Shown here: in pieces, positions 37,831-51,944 of the stretch
How positions within the stretch are numbered: the first letter of the stretch is position 1
Layout: each line of letters starts with the position of its first letter
The notes under the pieces: generated by a model
What the model was told of the DNA's origin: nothing
Databases searched by the model: none
Seen by the model: only the letters and a program-made list of their open reading frames with translations
From: Motacilla alba alba
Lineage: Eukaryota > Chordata > Aves > Passeriformes > Motacillidae
Direction of reading: 5' to 3'
DNA: 64,000 nt
Assembly: GCF_015832195.1 (NCBI RefSeq)
Contig: NC_052018.1
Location: forward strand, 29,850,115-29,914,114
Made by a program: the position numbers and the translations under genes

Positions 37831-40800
37831 TAGAAGAAAGAAATAATAACATGTTCTTGGAAGTCCTCTTTATATTGTAGCAAGTCTGATTAGAGGGTCA
37901 AAATAATTTTGATGGCTTTTGAAAATCAGTAGAAGAGTAGCGAATTACTGAAATATAACTATATATAAATTTTACACATTTTTTATGAAAAGGCTACATT
38001 TTTAGAATTTGATAACAACTTTTAAAATTCTCAAAAACAGTGGGCATTTTATTTTTGCAATATTTCCATCAGAATACTCCAAATTTCTCATTCACTTATT
38101 TTTTTCATACAACCCTACAATCTTGATGATTACTTCCTTATTTTTACCATTTCTCCTTCCCTTCTTATTCTAATATTCAATAAATTGTTTCAGGGAGAAG
38201 AGAGGTGAATTAATACTGACACCACAAATCATTGTGTAATAAATAAAGAAGTCCCTAATTAAAACATATTTTATCTGTGGAGTGTTCTTTTTTTTTTTTT
38301 CTTTTTTTTTTAATATATTGAATGTAAATCATTATCCAGTATGTCTAGCAATTGCTCATCTGATGAGCCTTGACCTGGAACTCTGATGAAAGCATTAAGG
38401 GATTTAATGAAACCACGAAATTGGTTCTGGGAATTAGCCATTACATGGAGGAAGGAAAATGCAGATAGCAGAGCAAGACTTTGTAGTTCTCCATGTTACA
38501 CTGCAGGAAAGTAAGCTGGTTTTAGAATGGAAGCTCAGCCATAGGATAATTGTACTCTTTAATACACAGAAACGCAGTGCACCTTGCTTGGAAAGAGAAG
38601 ATTTCATAACAGCTTAGTCCCAGCTATGTTCAGTGACTCAGAGAGTGCAATGACATCCATAAAAACTCCTGCAGACTTGGACTCAGCTGCAGGGTTGCTG
38701 ATGAACTGAGCTATGGAGGCTTGTACCTCACTGCTACCTGTGTGCCTTGATATGCCATGAAAATTCCTCCAGACTGTAAGAACAATAATATTCATACTGG
38801 GAGCAGAATGACCCAGGTAATTATATGTGGGCTGAGTTTGACATCAACCTGACAGCTGTTTGGGACTTACCAGTTAGAGAACTAAGTGTTGACAGTATAA
38901 TTAATACTGGTAAAGCATAGGAAATAGGCTCAGTCAAACACAATTTCCTCTTTGATAAGTTTGCAAATTTAGTTATTAAAGATACCACTTACTTGTAATC
39001 CATCCAGACTCCTCAGTAAAAGACACCATCATGGTAAAAAATATGGAGTGCAGTATACTGCAAAATAGAATGGATTCAAAGTTGTCTAGCAATCCAATTT
39101 TAAGCAACTTTCAACGGAGAATCTCTAATTCTGCAAGCTTTGCCTGTAGTCTAAATACTACCAAAAGTTGTGCAAAGATCTGAAGACAACCCAGAGATCA
39201 TTCCTGACAAAAACTTTGGATGATCCCATTAAAGTGGCAAATATTGAGGAAGGCTAAACAGTCTGAGAATGAATCTGAACAACTCAATATGTAAGCCCAT
39301 TCATAAAGCAAATATTTTCATGCACCTAGTACATCCTAATTTACAGGAACAGAAACTTTAGCCCATACCAAGAAAATGGGTATTTATTGGGCAAATAATG
39401 GACTGCTTAGGGATTAGGAAGAGTGAAAAAGTGAAATGAGGCCACTGTGAAGAAATATGCCAATCGTAGTGTTAAGAGAGGACACTGGGCAGTGCCAAAG
39501 AGATACTTTTACACCAGGGATAAGTGAGCCTGGTAAGGGGCTGTTCCACATGTGTAGCGACACATTTTGGCACAAAGTTGAAATACTAGAGAATGAGCAT
39601 AAAAGTTTCCCAGTAATGATTGAGAGTGGGAGCAAATGCTTCTTGGTAAGGAGATTTTCAGTATTTTACAGCCTACTTACTGTGCTGAGCTTTGTGTCAC
39701 AGTTCCTGTTGCTTGACCTAATTCTTCAAAAGGTCCCTCTGTGTTGTGTATCAAAAGGGAGCTTGAGAAGCAAATTAACTGCAAAGTGTACATCCCTTAT
39801 TAGGAAAAAATACTGAGGACTGCGTCTTCAGCCATTCTGGGAAAGTCATGCCAGGAACCAAGGCAGACAAATTTAAATGGGGAGAAAGACAGATTCTTAA
39901 TGATGAGTGTGCTTGGCCATTGCTAAAAATTCTCAGTGGGGGTTTTCCCTCTCTCATTATATTCACATCAGGTCTTGAAGGCATTTAGGAAAATCATGAT
40001 ATTAACAATGAGGTATTGGGCTGACTGTAAAATGCAGTGGACAGAAAGCCTTCGGCCTGGTCACACAGAACGCCACTCTAACAATGTAATGCTCACTCTG
40101 GCCTCAGATTCTGTACAGTACTGCCACTGATTTAAGCTGTTTGAAAAAGGAGTGATCTGGATGCAGTATCAGAGAAATTGTATTTTCCATGATGGGCTAA
40201 TGAGGATATAAAATTCCCCTGATCATTCCCTTGTGTTGTCAGACTGTTATGTCTAGCAGTTATTTTTGAATTCTTGCTAATAGACAAAAAAAAATATAAG
40301 GGATTAATCAGAGAAATTTCAGGAGGCTCTTATTATTTCCTCTCTTCTTTATTCCCAGAGCAATGACAAAGATGAAGCATCCTTTATAAAAATGCCAGAA
40401 CTGCTAAATCAGGACTTGTGTGAACACATTTTTGCTTAGTGCTTCCCCTGTGATTTTCCTGCTGTTTACGTGGCTTTTATAATTGAAATGATATTGCTGA
40501 AATAATATCTAGCACAAGAGCTTCATGTTTATTCTCTCTCCCCAACACCTTGGTCTCAGCCTTCTCTGATAAATGATATGAAGGAGTACATTCTCCTCCA
40601 GCTATGCAAACACTCATTCTTCCACACATCCCCAGACACAGCCATTCACACCATCACCAGGGCCCTGGTCTGTCTTCATTTGTTTGCATCATTAAAAGAG
40701 ACAGAAGCAGCACCCACATCAATGGAAGGAGTGCAAATACAAGTGCACCAAATGACACAGAATATTTTACAGCAAACTAGAAAGTGCTAATAGAGACTTT

Positions 40801-43800
40801 ATAACCTCTTTCTCTTCCATCTGGACCTCTATCAATCTCTGACTGGTTAGAGGGAACACTCTGTGCTCTGTAGGATCTCTGCCATCAAGGTATTAATGTG
40901 TTCAGTCCATTTATTCTACAGTAGGGCTTCACAGGTTGCCTAGGTTCACAATGGAACGTGTGGAACACCTTCCTCAAATGACTGCATATTTCATATACAA
41001 TTTCTGCCCTTTCTTCCACTTAGTGAAGCAAGTGGGAATGCACAGGTGCCAACACTCAACCTTCCCATCCACCCAACAGTTTGCTGATTTTTACATGAAG
41101 GAAAATCAAAGTCTTACTCACGGTCACACGGAGTGTCCACATCAGATTCAGTCAGGAGCTCATGACTCCCCAAAATGTCTGGCATGAAAGACACACAGTC
41201 TACCATACGCTTTTTTCCATTCCTAATTTCCCACTGAAGTATTGCACAGAACTCAGTGAGAAGTTTTGTTTTGAAATTTAAATGAACTCCAGCATGAGTG
41301 TGTCCTATTGCATTTTTGTCATCTTCTTTTTGTGTTTGATTTTGACTCTGGGAATTTTAGTCTGCTCTGAGGTGACACAGGTTTGCTGGGCAAGTATAAA
41401 CATAAATATGATTGCAAGAATTGAAGGTTCCTATTGAGTCCAAATGCCCTCAATTTCCATTGAAATCAGGGATTCTCAGTATTTTACAAGACTGCGTTTT
41501 ATATTTCCACACTACATTCCATAGTCCATTATACAAAATGTCAAATTAGTCGTGGTGCAGCAAAGAATGACCACTTAGCCCAGAATTTGTACTTGATGCA
41601 GTACTAAAGACCTGTTTCAGTTTACTAGATAACAGAGAAATATAAACATATAAAAATTATTGCTTTCTGATGTTGATAGATGTATGCAAAAAGACTATAG
41701 GAAGGAGTTTTTACCATAGTTTTGTTAATACATAAGGTGTTTTGTTTCATTTGTGTCACGCTTGCTTTTTTGTTTGAATCAAATCTTATTAAAGTGGTGC
41801 AGAAATAAGAACTGCAGAGGATATTTAACAGACCTGATAAGTGAAGTTACAGTGCCGGAATTAATAACCAGATTAAAAAGATATATAGTGCTTTATCAGG
41901 ATAAAAAATTGCATTACCTAAGACCAAACCATTTTCCTTTCCAGAACCCCTCTCAGATGGCACTGTCATGCTGAGCTGATTTTCCTTGGCACATCAATTT
42001 CCATTTTGGTGAAAAGAAATTTAGTGGTTGCACATTTGATCCATCAGACCACTGAAAATTAATTCTATTTTGAAAAAATCCACCTGACTATGTCTGGCCT
42101 GTAACACAGCAGGAAAGGAAAAATTAACAATTGCAAAAATACATTTCCATTAGCCTCAGTAACAGAAATGCAACAGTATCTTGAACACTTCTAGTGTATT
42201 AAATAGATAATAAATGAGCACTGAGCAGTGCTTGTTACCAGGAAAGCAAAGTACTTGCAAGGAAACACCAGAAAAAGAGATTTTTCCTGATCTTTCCCCA
42301 TAAGTCCACTTCTCAACAGTGCTCTGTGGTTGTGATGGGGATGTGGTGCTTTTGTAAATGTTGTATTTCAGATGACATATGTGAGTCCTGACCAGCTGTA
42401 TACAGGACTTGGCAAAGGACTCAGAGGGGAAGCTATTAGCCAGAAAACCAGGACAGATTCCATCTTGGGTAATTTCTCTACGTTTAGAAGTATCTTCAGG
42501 AAATCGATTTGCTCTTCTTCACTTCCTGTTCTGAAATAACAAGCTGCCTTAAAAATTGTTGGTGTGGAGCTGGATTGTGTTCCCCCAGAAAAAAAATTGC
42601 TTTCCAAGAACAGGTCCCTTGTATAAAGACATCCTTTAATTTAATGTATTTCCCATTTGCCATTGAATTTGTTACTCCTCTAGCAGGCAGGCTGTGGTGT
42701 GTCTGGGATCAATCAGCAATGTGCCTGCCTAGTCCTGGGGTTTCGCTTGGCATAAAACAGCACTGTGCCTTGTCCCCCTGCATTTACAGCCTCACTGAGC
42801 AAAGCTGGCCCTGAATGCAGGAATAAATACAGAAAACACACTCTATGAGGAAGAAAATGTCATATTAGATCTATATTATGCCTGGCTTTTGATAGGAAGG
42901 GACCATGAAAAATGGCATGAGAAATAAGGAAAGAATGACAGTGAAGGAAAGGGAAGTGAGTAGGAACTCAGGAGTGGGAAAAGGGTAAAAAAACCCAGTG
43001 AAGCTGAAGTAATTGGAAGATGTGAGATGGAGAGCTTGCACTCAAGGCTAGGAAAAATTACACTATGTTTTTTGAATGGCCAGTGATTTCCTTTCTGCTC
43101 ACTGTGGCAATTTTGCAAGTACTGTTACTACCTTGTCCAACTGTAAAAAGCTCAAAATGAAACCCTTAAAAGAATACATTTACAAGGTATTATCTAAGAC
43201 ATTTTGGGAGCTTTTAAATTGAAGAATTCTACATAAAAACTAGGTTATTAGCAATAATTACACGCTAAAATCTTGCAAACCTCTTGTTTCTTCATTTTCA
43301 TTGCCAAAGCTTTTTATATCACAAGGTTTTTATTAATTTAATTGTAGCCTTATGCCAAACTTGCTCTGCGTTTGATCTAGCTTTGGTTTCTGGAACAATA
43401 GCTTATCCTTTTAACTATGTAGCTTTCACATCCCATTGTAGCATGAGGGAAAGATGAAGATGCTGAGCTGATCCACTATAATTATATTGTTCCATTGTAA
43501 AGAATCACAAAGCACTCTCCTTGAGTTCCTAAACAAAGACCTACATGTAATTATGAATTAGTTAGACCAATTAAAACAGTCAACCTGAAAGCTGGTATCT
43601 GCACAAAAATACCTATCTTTGACCTCCACTTTGATCACTGTTATATTAGATGCTTTCTATGCAAATTAATAAATTTTCTTTCTAAAATATTGTCCTCCTT
43701 TAAGCTTTCCATGATCAGCTAGAATGGTGACTTTCCAGCCAAATTCCCTTTAGCCTTTTCCCTCTACAGCTCGCTGCAATTCAAAACTACCTCTTCCATT

Positions 43801-45984
43801 ACCCACTTTCATCAGGCTTTGAAATTTGGTCTGTATTCAACATCCCCCCTTGGAGATATCAAATCATGGGCTTAACTGAGAAAAACCCATAGTCCTCTTC
43901 CCTGTCAAATCCTCAAACTCTCATTATCTACAACTCTGCCACTGCCACTGTTCTTGTATTGCTTTGGACACTGCATGCTTTTTTTTTCCTCATTTCTCCA
44001 AACACCCAGACCACATTCAAACCCAGCAAGAACTCCTTCTAGAGCAATCACCGTTGGTGGTTTGCACATTGCCAATCAGACCTGCCTCACCTTCCATAAC
44101 AGCAAAGCCTACAGTAATGGATTTGCTTCCCTTGCCTGTATTACTTTCAAACTATAAAAAAGTAAGACAAAAGCCTTGTGTTTCTGAGGCAGCAGCCCAG
44201 CTCTCCCACCCTGCTGCAAGTCTTCACAAGTTCCCCTTTCCTGCTGCTGAGCTTGAGATTCTACGCTGAGGCTTTGCACAGTTTTACCTTGTCCTACTTT
44301 ACTGATTTTATCTTAGAACCTGTGGCCCTTACAGCTTTCATTATCATGCTACCAGCACTGAAGTCTTCCTTTGCTGTCTCGTTCACTAAAGGCTGTATGT
44401 AATCTTTGCACATCTCTCCTTGTACATGCCCCGTGGTGAGACCGTGATCCTGCTCACAACCCTCCTCAAGACATCTCTGCCTTCTGCAGCCCACATGGGT
44501 AGCCTGCAAGAAATTGGTCATCCATTGATAGCCAATACATGCTCAAGCTGATATTCTTGGGGTTTTCTTATACTAATAGATTCAGACTTAGTTGCCCTGA
44601 GAGCACACATATGTGCTTTATGTAACCACAGCATTATGATTATTCAGCTCACCACTGTGCTCATCTTTTGTCTGGTTCTTCATCCTTACAACTTGTTTTG
44701 AATTCCATTTTAAAATTTTGGAACACAGACAATGTCTTCACATGTATCCATAGTCTTTCCAATTCTAGGGCATCTTCTTTCCAGCTGAAGTAAGACTTTG
44801 GATGCCCTCACATCTCAAATTATATTAAGAAACAATAGTAACAGTGATTATGTTCCAGAGTAAGAAAATAAATAAAAGGATAAGTAGCAAACAGGATGGA
44901 AGTCTGAAGTGTGTTTCTGTATAAACAGAAATAAAGTCACGTCCTAGTTTTCTTATTAATAGTTAGTAAAATTATTCCAGGATAAGTGATATCCCACAGC
45001 TGCTTTCTTAGCAGTGGTCAAAGGACCTAGAACAGAGACCGACATATGACTGCACAGTGGGCATAAGGCTAGGCATACTTTAGTAGTGAATTTCCAAGTG
45101 AATTGTTCCAGCTATGATCATGTTTTCATACTCATCAAGATACTTCAGATAATGTTATGAAGCTGAATTTCAGGAGACCTAATAATACTGAAGCAATGCT
45201 ACCTTATGCTTAAAGGTACAGCATTTTTATGTGTTTTTGAACACAAAACTACTCTGACTAGGTTCTGTGTAGATTTGTTTCTAGGAGAAGAGAAGTTCCA
45301 TACAGAGAAATATGCAGCCGTGTGTGGTGCTTGAGAGGGCACATGCTGGGAGCCAGTGGGACATTCTGTGGCACCGAGGGATGGCCTCAAGCAAAGAGCA
45401 TCTCTTGCAGCTTTGTCTGCTGCATATTTCAGGGACTAAATCTGCACTAAAAATAGCACAGTGGGGATCTAAAACTGTCATTTTGGCTGAGGCTGTAGCA
45501 CAGCTGTAGCAGGTTGGAAGGGTAGCCTACAGTTGTGCTACCATAACTAGATGGGCAGACACGTGGTGATGCAGGAAAGCCCACGCTGGCACAACAGGAA
45601 AATGCCAGTAACTACTTTAAAAGGCAGCAGATAAACAAATGTGTTGCTGAATGTGAGATACAAGTCTGCTTTTCTTTCAGGAGAGGTAGCGATGTCTGAT
45701 GGGTTTAGGTTCTGAAGACTCTGGTTGCTGCAGAAGCATCTTCAGATGCAGTCCCCTGAACTGAGAGTTTGTCTGTCCTTAAGTTGAAGTGTTAGCTTTA
45801 CACCTGAAAATTATATTTAATCCTGCTTTTCAAGATATTATAAAAGGAAACAAAATGTTTCAGGCGGACTTTTGGCAAGGGGAACTCCCTTTGAATGGCA
45901 CCAACATCAGAATTTAGTTTTGCCTTTTTGCAGAGCTGCTGTTATCACTGGATGAACAGTTGTGAGCAGACATTATTCCTTATT
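37831..45984. other. Unique non-coding DNA, no gene recognised
   Basis: About 8.2 kb of AT-rich DNA without a recognisable exon, RNA gene or mobile element. It contains a poly-T tract at 38288-38311. The longest frame (39457-39816, plus, 119 codons) shows no known domain. Confidence 0.6.
38288..38311. repeat. Poly-T tract
   Basis: About 24 bases of T with a single C interruption. Confidence 0.85.
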
Positions 45985-46531
45985 AGAATGTAGAATATGC
46001 TGAGTTGGAAGGGACCCATCAGGATCATGGAGTCCAACTCGCCTTGCCCAGGACAGTGCAGGACAGCCCCAAGGGTCACACAATGTACCTGAGAGCATTG
46101 TCCAAATGCTTCTTGGACTCTGCCAGGCTTGGTGCCGTGACCCCTTCCCTGGGGAGCCTGTTCCAGTGCCTAACCACCCTCTGGGTGAAGAACCCAACCT
46201 AAACCTCCCTTGACACAACTTTGGCCCGTTCTCCTGGGTCCTTTCACTGTCACCACAGAGAAGAGATCAGTGCCTGCCCCTCCTCTTCCCCAGATAAGGA
46301 AGTTGTCCATGCAATAAGGTCTCCCCTCAGTCTCCTCCAGGTCAAACAAGCCAAGTGCTCTCAGTTGCTCCTCATGTGGCTTTCCCTAAAGGTCCTTCAC
46401 CATCCTCATTGCCCTCCTTCAGACTGTCTCCAACAGCTCAATGTCTTCTTCATGTTGTGATGCCCAAAACTGCACACAGGACTCAAGGAGGCTTCCCCAG
46501 TGCAGAGCAGACTGCAGGGTATTCTTAACAC
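45985..46531 (-). mobile_element. CR1 LINE 3' fragment, antisense
   Basis: Plus-strand text starts with the complement of a CR1 terminus (TAGAATATGCTGAGTTGG, AAGGGACCCATCAGGATCAT) and runs through the standard 3' UTR and ORF2-end blocks: GGAGCCTGTTCCAGTGCC, GTCTCCCCTCAGTCTCCTCC and CCCAGTGCAGAGCAGA. About 550 bp, 5'-truncated. Similarity to recalled consensus is high, so this copy is fairly young compared with the elements at 28-38 kb. No intact reading frame. Confidence 0.93.
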
Positions 46532-48930
46532 TAATCCTCGTGCTTTTTCTCCCAATGAGTTTGCATGTAAATCCCTGTAATCAAGGAGTTCCAACCACTG
46601 TCTGTGACTAAGCAAGGCACAGTTTACAGGGAAATGTCTCTTTCACTATGGAAAGTGATGTAGTTGAGAAAAATTAGCTGGACAAGCTTGCCAGTAAGTT
46701 CTTTTTCAGGTGATGAAGGGTTAGAGGACTCAGGGAGACCTGAAAGAAGAACTAGCCTAGCAAACAGCTTTGGAGAGGGTTTAGTTAGGCAAGAAAACTC
46801 TGGAGATGCTATGAGAAGGAGCTTCTGTTTGTTCTTCCTGTCCACACAATGAGCTCCTAAACCTCCCCAATCTCTCTGGAATGCAGATGCTGCTTTGTGA
46901 GCTTTCTACTTTAACTATAGCCCAGTGATAATTTCTGATGGTAGTTGCTCAGCGTGTGCTAAGGTTTGACCTTTTCTTGCAGATAAAAGCAGTAACCAAT
47001 GCAATTTTAAAATCCTATGGTCATTTACTTTAATGATACAACATACATCAGAAAATAACATCCTAACTAACCAAATATCTAGAGAATGCAATTATTTAGG
47101 AAAACTAAAATTATATCTTGAAGGCAGTCCAGTGTAAGTATTCTTTATTTTTAAAAGAATTGTCTTGTTGGGCTTTGTTCTGAAATGTGTAGTTCGTTCA
47201 ACCATGCCCTATCACTTGTTATTATAGACAAAATTATTAGCCCAGGGACAATAACCTTTTTACAAGACTGTGCATACTGGGTGGAAATTTATTGCTCAAT
47301 AATAATGAGAGGTAAGAAGCAACTATTTTATAATGTTACCTTTAAAAGCCCCTTACTCAATATTTGCTGACGTTGTATTATATCCCATAAATGTACTACA
47401 TGTATTTGTAATAAAAGCAAAATTTAAAGAAGATAGTGAATCGCTGGTGTCCATGTCAAGCAGTAACTTTCTTTGGCATCATCAGAAAAAGTAGTAGTCA
47501 TCATTTCCCTTTAATACAGATGTGTGGGGTAGAATTCATTTCACTCTGATGGCTCAGCTGGAATGCAGTAGTGGCATCCTTTTGGATGCAGGGAATAAAG
47601 AGAAGCACAGAGCCCAGTGAGCAAATCCAGCTCTGACTAAGAGGTCCACCTGGGCCACCTCCTCCTGCTGTACCAATGTGGGCAAAGGCACTTGTTTCCC
47701 CACAAAATTCTTGCCTAGCAATTCACATCCTCCTCTGCTGAGAGCTATTCACATGCCCTTTCTTCCCAGAAAGTTCCTACAGTTCTCAGCACACGTAAGA
47801 TCATGCTACTTATTCCTGGTTGTGATGTGATACATACAGGAAGAGGCCCCAGCTAAAACCTGTCTGTCGTGCAAAAATAGCAAATGTGCTTGCCTTCTCT
47901 AGACTGAGAATCCCACAGCCTAACTAGAAGTACTGAACATATTTACATCTCCCCAGAGAAATCCCTTTGCTCCTTGTGTCAGAGGCTATTTCATTGCAGC
48001 TGTGAAGGATTACAGGCTCAGATGATTAAAAAACTCTCCCACAAGTCCAAAGTACTTGAAGAGCTCACTGTCCTTGCTGCACAGCAGGACTAGTGACCAG
48101 CTTTAAAAAGAGTGCAGAAGCTGCTCCCAGGCCTCTTGAATGTTTCCCAGGAGTTGTAAAAAGGTGCAGGTTTTCTGCTGTGCACTTGCAGATATAATTC
48201 AGATAGGAAGATTTCTCTCCAGAGACACCCTGGTTCAAACACAGATTATTTAGCTGCACGTTGACTAATCTTGCTGCTGTTGCCTCAGTGAAAGCACAGG
48301 AGAACCTGGAAGAAAGATTATGCTTTCTCTTTTCTGTTTCTGGTGGACAATACCAAATTACCCTGTCCAGTATTTAGTTCTGCCATTTGTTTAGTTGGTT
48401 TTTGGATTCTGTAGCTGAATTGTGCAGATTAACCCTGCAAAATGCATGAGATTACTCTGAGATCCATAAACAGGGTGTCTGGCTTGGTTGAGATGTTTTG
48501 CTTACCCCACATCCCTCCCTTAGAGAAAGTAGCAGAAGCTAATGAAGAGATGTGTGGGTTTGGATAGCTTTGTGTGACTCATGTATAATGTGAAGGAAAA
48601 GGGGAAAGAACAAGCCTGTGGAAGCTGCCAAGGTTGCTGAATTGTGCAGTGGCCAAGGCAACGTGAGGCTGCCGAGTTGCAGAGCACCCTGCCCAAATCT
48701 GTGTTGGGTGGAGGTAACAGGCATGTGGTCCTATTCTTCTGGCATCCCAGCCATGACAGTGGGTAAATCACTTAGCCATATGCCTCCCAACGCATTTTTT
48801 ATTATTTCTTTGGGTCTGGCAATGTTTCTGACCCTGCCTTTGTGCAGTGCCTCTCTTTGTGTGGGGCTCTCTCCTTTTATCTGTCCCTGGACATATAATA
48901 TTTTTAATACCTATCATAAGGACAGAAATT

Positions 48931-48959
48931 GGGATGGGGTGGGGGTTGGGGGGCAGGGG
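48931..48959 (+). other. Putative G-quadruplex motif
   Basis: Five G runs of 3, 4, 5, 6 and 4 residues separated by AT, T, TT and CA within 29 bases on the plus strand. This satisfies the usual four-run, short-loop rule with a spare run. No promoter or gene is recognised nearby, so any role is unknown. Confidence 0.8.
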
Positions 48960-51923
48960 TTTACACATAATGGGAGAAAAAATGGCAGTAAATACTAAAA
49001 GTAAAGCAGAAGACTGCCCATCATTCTTTCTATGTACTTAACTTTAAACTAGGAATTGTAATTTATAATAAAGCAGTAAAATTTTATGAATTCTGGTGGT
49101 TTTGTTTCACTACGTATTCAAACTTTTGGAATGGGTTTAATAAAAAGAGAAACAGAGAAGACAATAATCTATAAAATTTCTAGAAATAGGAGCACAGGGG
49201 AGCAGTTTGAAGCTCTACTTCCAGCTGTGCAAAAATGTGGTTTCTGCTACTGCTTTAAATTGGTCGTTGGTTGCAGGGCTCAATTTACAGACTGGACCTG
49301 GATGCCAGTCCTCAGACCTGGTTTTCTAAACAATTGAAGTTTAATTCTGTTTCCTCTGTTCTTTTCACCTTTCTACCACAAGTAAGCCTTGCTGTCTCCT
49401 GTTGTGGTCCCCTCCCACCCATCTAGGACCATCTTTCCTTCTGCCCATAACTGTTTTGTCAGTGCTTTCAGGTCTTCCAAATTTCTTTGGTAAATTCCTT
49501 TCCCAGTTTTGCCAAACACCTGTCTTAGCAGCAGCTCCCATCCCTTGTGTCTCTTTCACTCTTATCTCATAATCAACATTACTCACTGGATTGTGCCAAA
49601 TATGGATTTGAGCTCTTGGCAGGATCTCTCCTTACATGTTTGTTTGAGGAGTGTAGTATGTACTTGACAGCTTGAAAAATAAACCAGGTGAACCATATTG
49701 ATCTATTAAGGCATGATTTTTAGAGAAGAGAAGGTTGGAAATTTCTTTAAAGCTCCGTGGATTTTACAGGCCACTCTCAACCATAAATCTCTTACAAATC
49801 TCACAAGGCTCTCACTCTGTGTCTGGGGCAAGGCTGAGGGGATAGCCCACAGGAAACCTGCAGTTAGGACGGGAGAGCTATGGCTCTGGGTGAGAGGAGG
49901 CAGCCTGTCCCATTCTAGGGAATTCATTTCAAAAGAAGAAACTCTTGGAAACTGCTTTTTGGACAGCCAAGGGCATGGGATTTCCTCAAGGTAGTGAACC
50001 AGCAAGGTAGGGTGCCTCCAGCAACAGGTCTCATTTCTGGAAGTCATTCCCAGGTATAATCAAAAAGTTTTAGCAAATCTAGAATAGAATCTATGTTGCT
50101 GACAGATCTACTCTGGCAGGATAAAAGCACTGGCCTTAAAAGAAGTCTTGTTTTTACCATGAGCATGAAGATGGACCTTTGCTGAACACAGGAGCAAAGA
50201 AAAGGATGACATACTAGATGGCAGAAGGGGATGTACCCATGCTGATAAAGTAGCTAAAAATGTTTTAAACCTTGGCAGCAAAGAGGTGAAGAGTTTATTT
50301 AACAAACCCAAACCTATTCTCTTGAGGCAATGGTGAATTTGATATTAAAAAGGGAAAAGCTCTCCAGCTTCTGTTGTACCTTCTTGCCATACCAGAGGAT
50401 GCTTTGCTATTTCAATTCCCTGTTTTGGCTAAAAGGCCAAAAACCTCAGTGTATGTTCAAGGAAGCTGCAAGAATAAAAGATCAGTTACAGCATTAACAT
50501 TTTGGTCCAAAATTTAATCTTTACCCTGTTTCTCTGCAACATCTGTGTGTCAATTGCAGAGATGTTCATTCATCTCTGCTAACATTGCTCAAACACTTTC
50601 AGATTTTATAAAGTTCTGGGTTTTAATTTCTGCCAATTTTTGGATAAGCTCTGATAAATCCAAACTGATTTCAAATTACAAAGATGATTCAAACTTTGAA
50701 AGTGCTTTAAAATACACTGCAACAAATAATTCCATTTCCTCTACTGATGCCCTAAGCCCCCAGGGTCTGTGCAATAACCACTCCTTTTTTCAATCTGCTT
50801 CATCCTTCAATGAAGCAAGTTAATTTAATAATCTTAATACAGAGAATTTTGTTTCTTACTAGTCCCTGCAAGCTGGAGTTCTCACTACATAGGCCCTAGA
50901 CACTGACAAATTGAACATTCACTCAAAAGCAGAGCAATGGAATGACCAAGGGAAATCATGACACTCATCAGCTCCTGTGGCAGCTCTGCGGCTCTCTGCA
51001 CTCAGCAAAGTAGACAGGGGGTCAGATCTGAAGGCATCATTCTCTGAGACAGACCAAAATGTGCAGGGAAGCTGAAGACATTGAGGCACTGTGAACTCTT
51101 CCTTTGGACATCATACTGTAAAGGGAAAATAATTGAATTCGTCTGAGGCTTGGCTGATGTTGACATTTTCAGTGAGAGGAGTCAACTTACAAGTGTCTGC
51201 AACCTTCAGTCCTTGCTGACATAAAGTGATACTTTGTCCCTTGCAGTATTTAAGTCATTTAACATTCCAGATATGCTGTTTGAAGTACCTTGGGATCAAA
51301 ACCACTCCCTAGACAAGCACAGGCTCCTAACATAGACAGATACTGTTTACTAGTGATGCCCTTTCTTCCTGTTTCACTTTAAAATGAGATGTCTGTTGGT
51401 AAAAATCCACCAGACAGACAGCTTTACAGACTGCAGCTCTTACCCACATGACAAGAATGTTGCAAATTGCAGGACCCCAGTCATCCTCCTCACCACACTA
51501 TCCAAACAAGTGCTTACCCGGAAGGAGCTGCCTCACAGGAGAAAAGTTCACTCCTTGCAACACTCATGCAATTTATAATTGTGGTTTGGTTTTTTTGGTT
51601 TTTTTTTAAGGTGTTAATTAGAATTCTAAAGTAAGCAACAAGTTACCTTGAGACTGGAATTGGAGCACAAAAATGCTGAAGACAACACCAGGATAATTTA
51701 AGTATTTATCTTACCTAACTTGAAATATCTTCCCCATACAGATGAGTTACTTGTCCAGAAGCCCCACATAGTGTAGGGACTAAGCAGAACTCTCTAGAAG
51801 GATTTGTGTCAGGCAAATTGGATCTTACATGCCTTGTTTACATTCAGATACCTACATTGCAAGAACCTGAATTTGAACTGATAAATCCCATTCCAAATGA
51901 CATTTAGATAGACAGATTTTTAA

Positions 51924-51944
51924 TTTTTTTTTTTTTTTTTTTTT
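51924..51944. repeat. Poly-T tract
   Basis: Uninterrupted T run of about 21 bases in AT-rich DNA. Confidence 0.85.
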
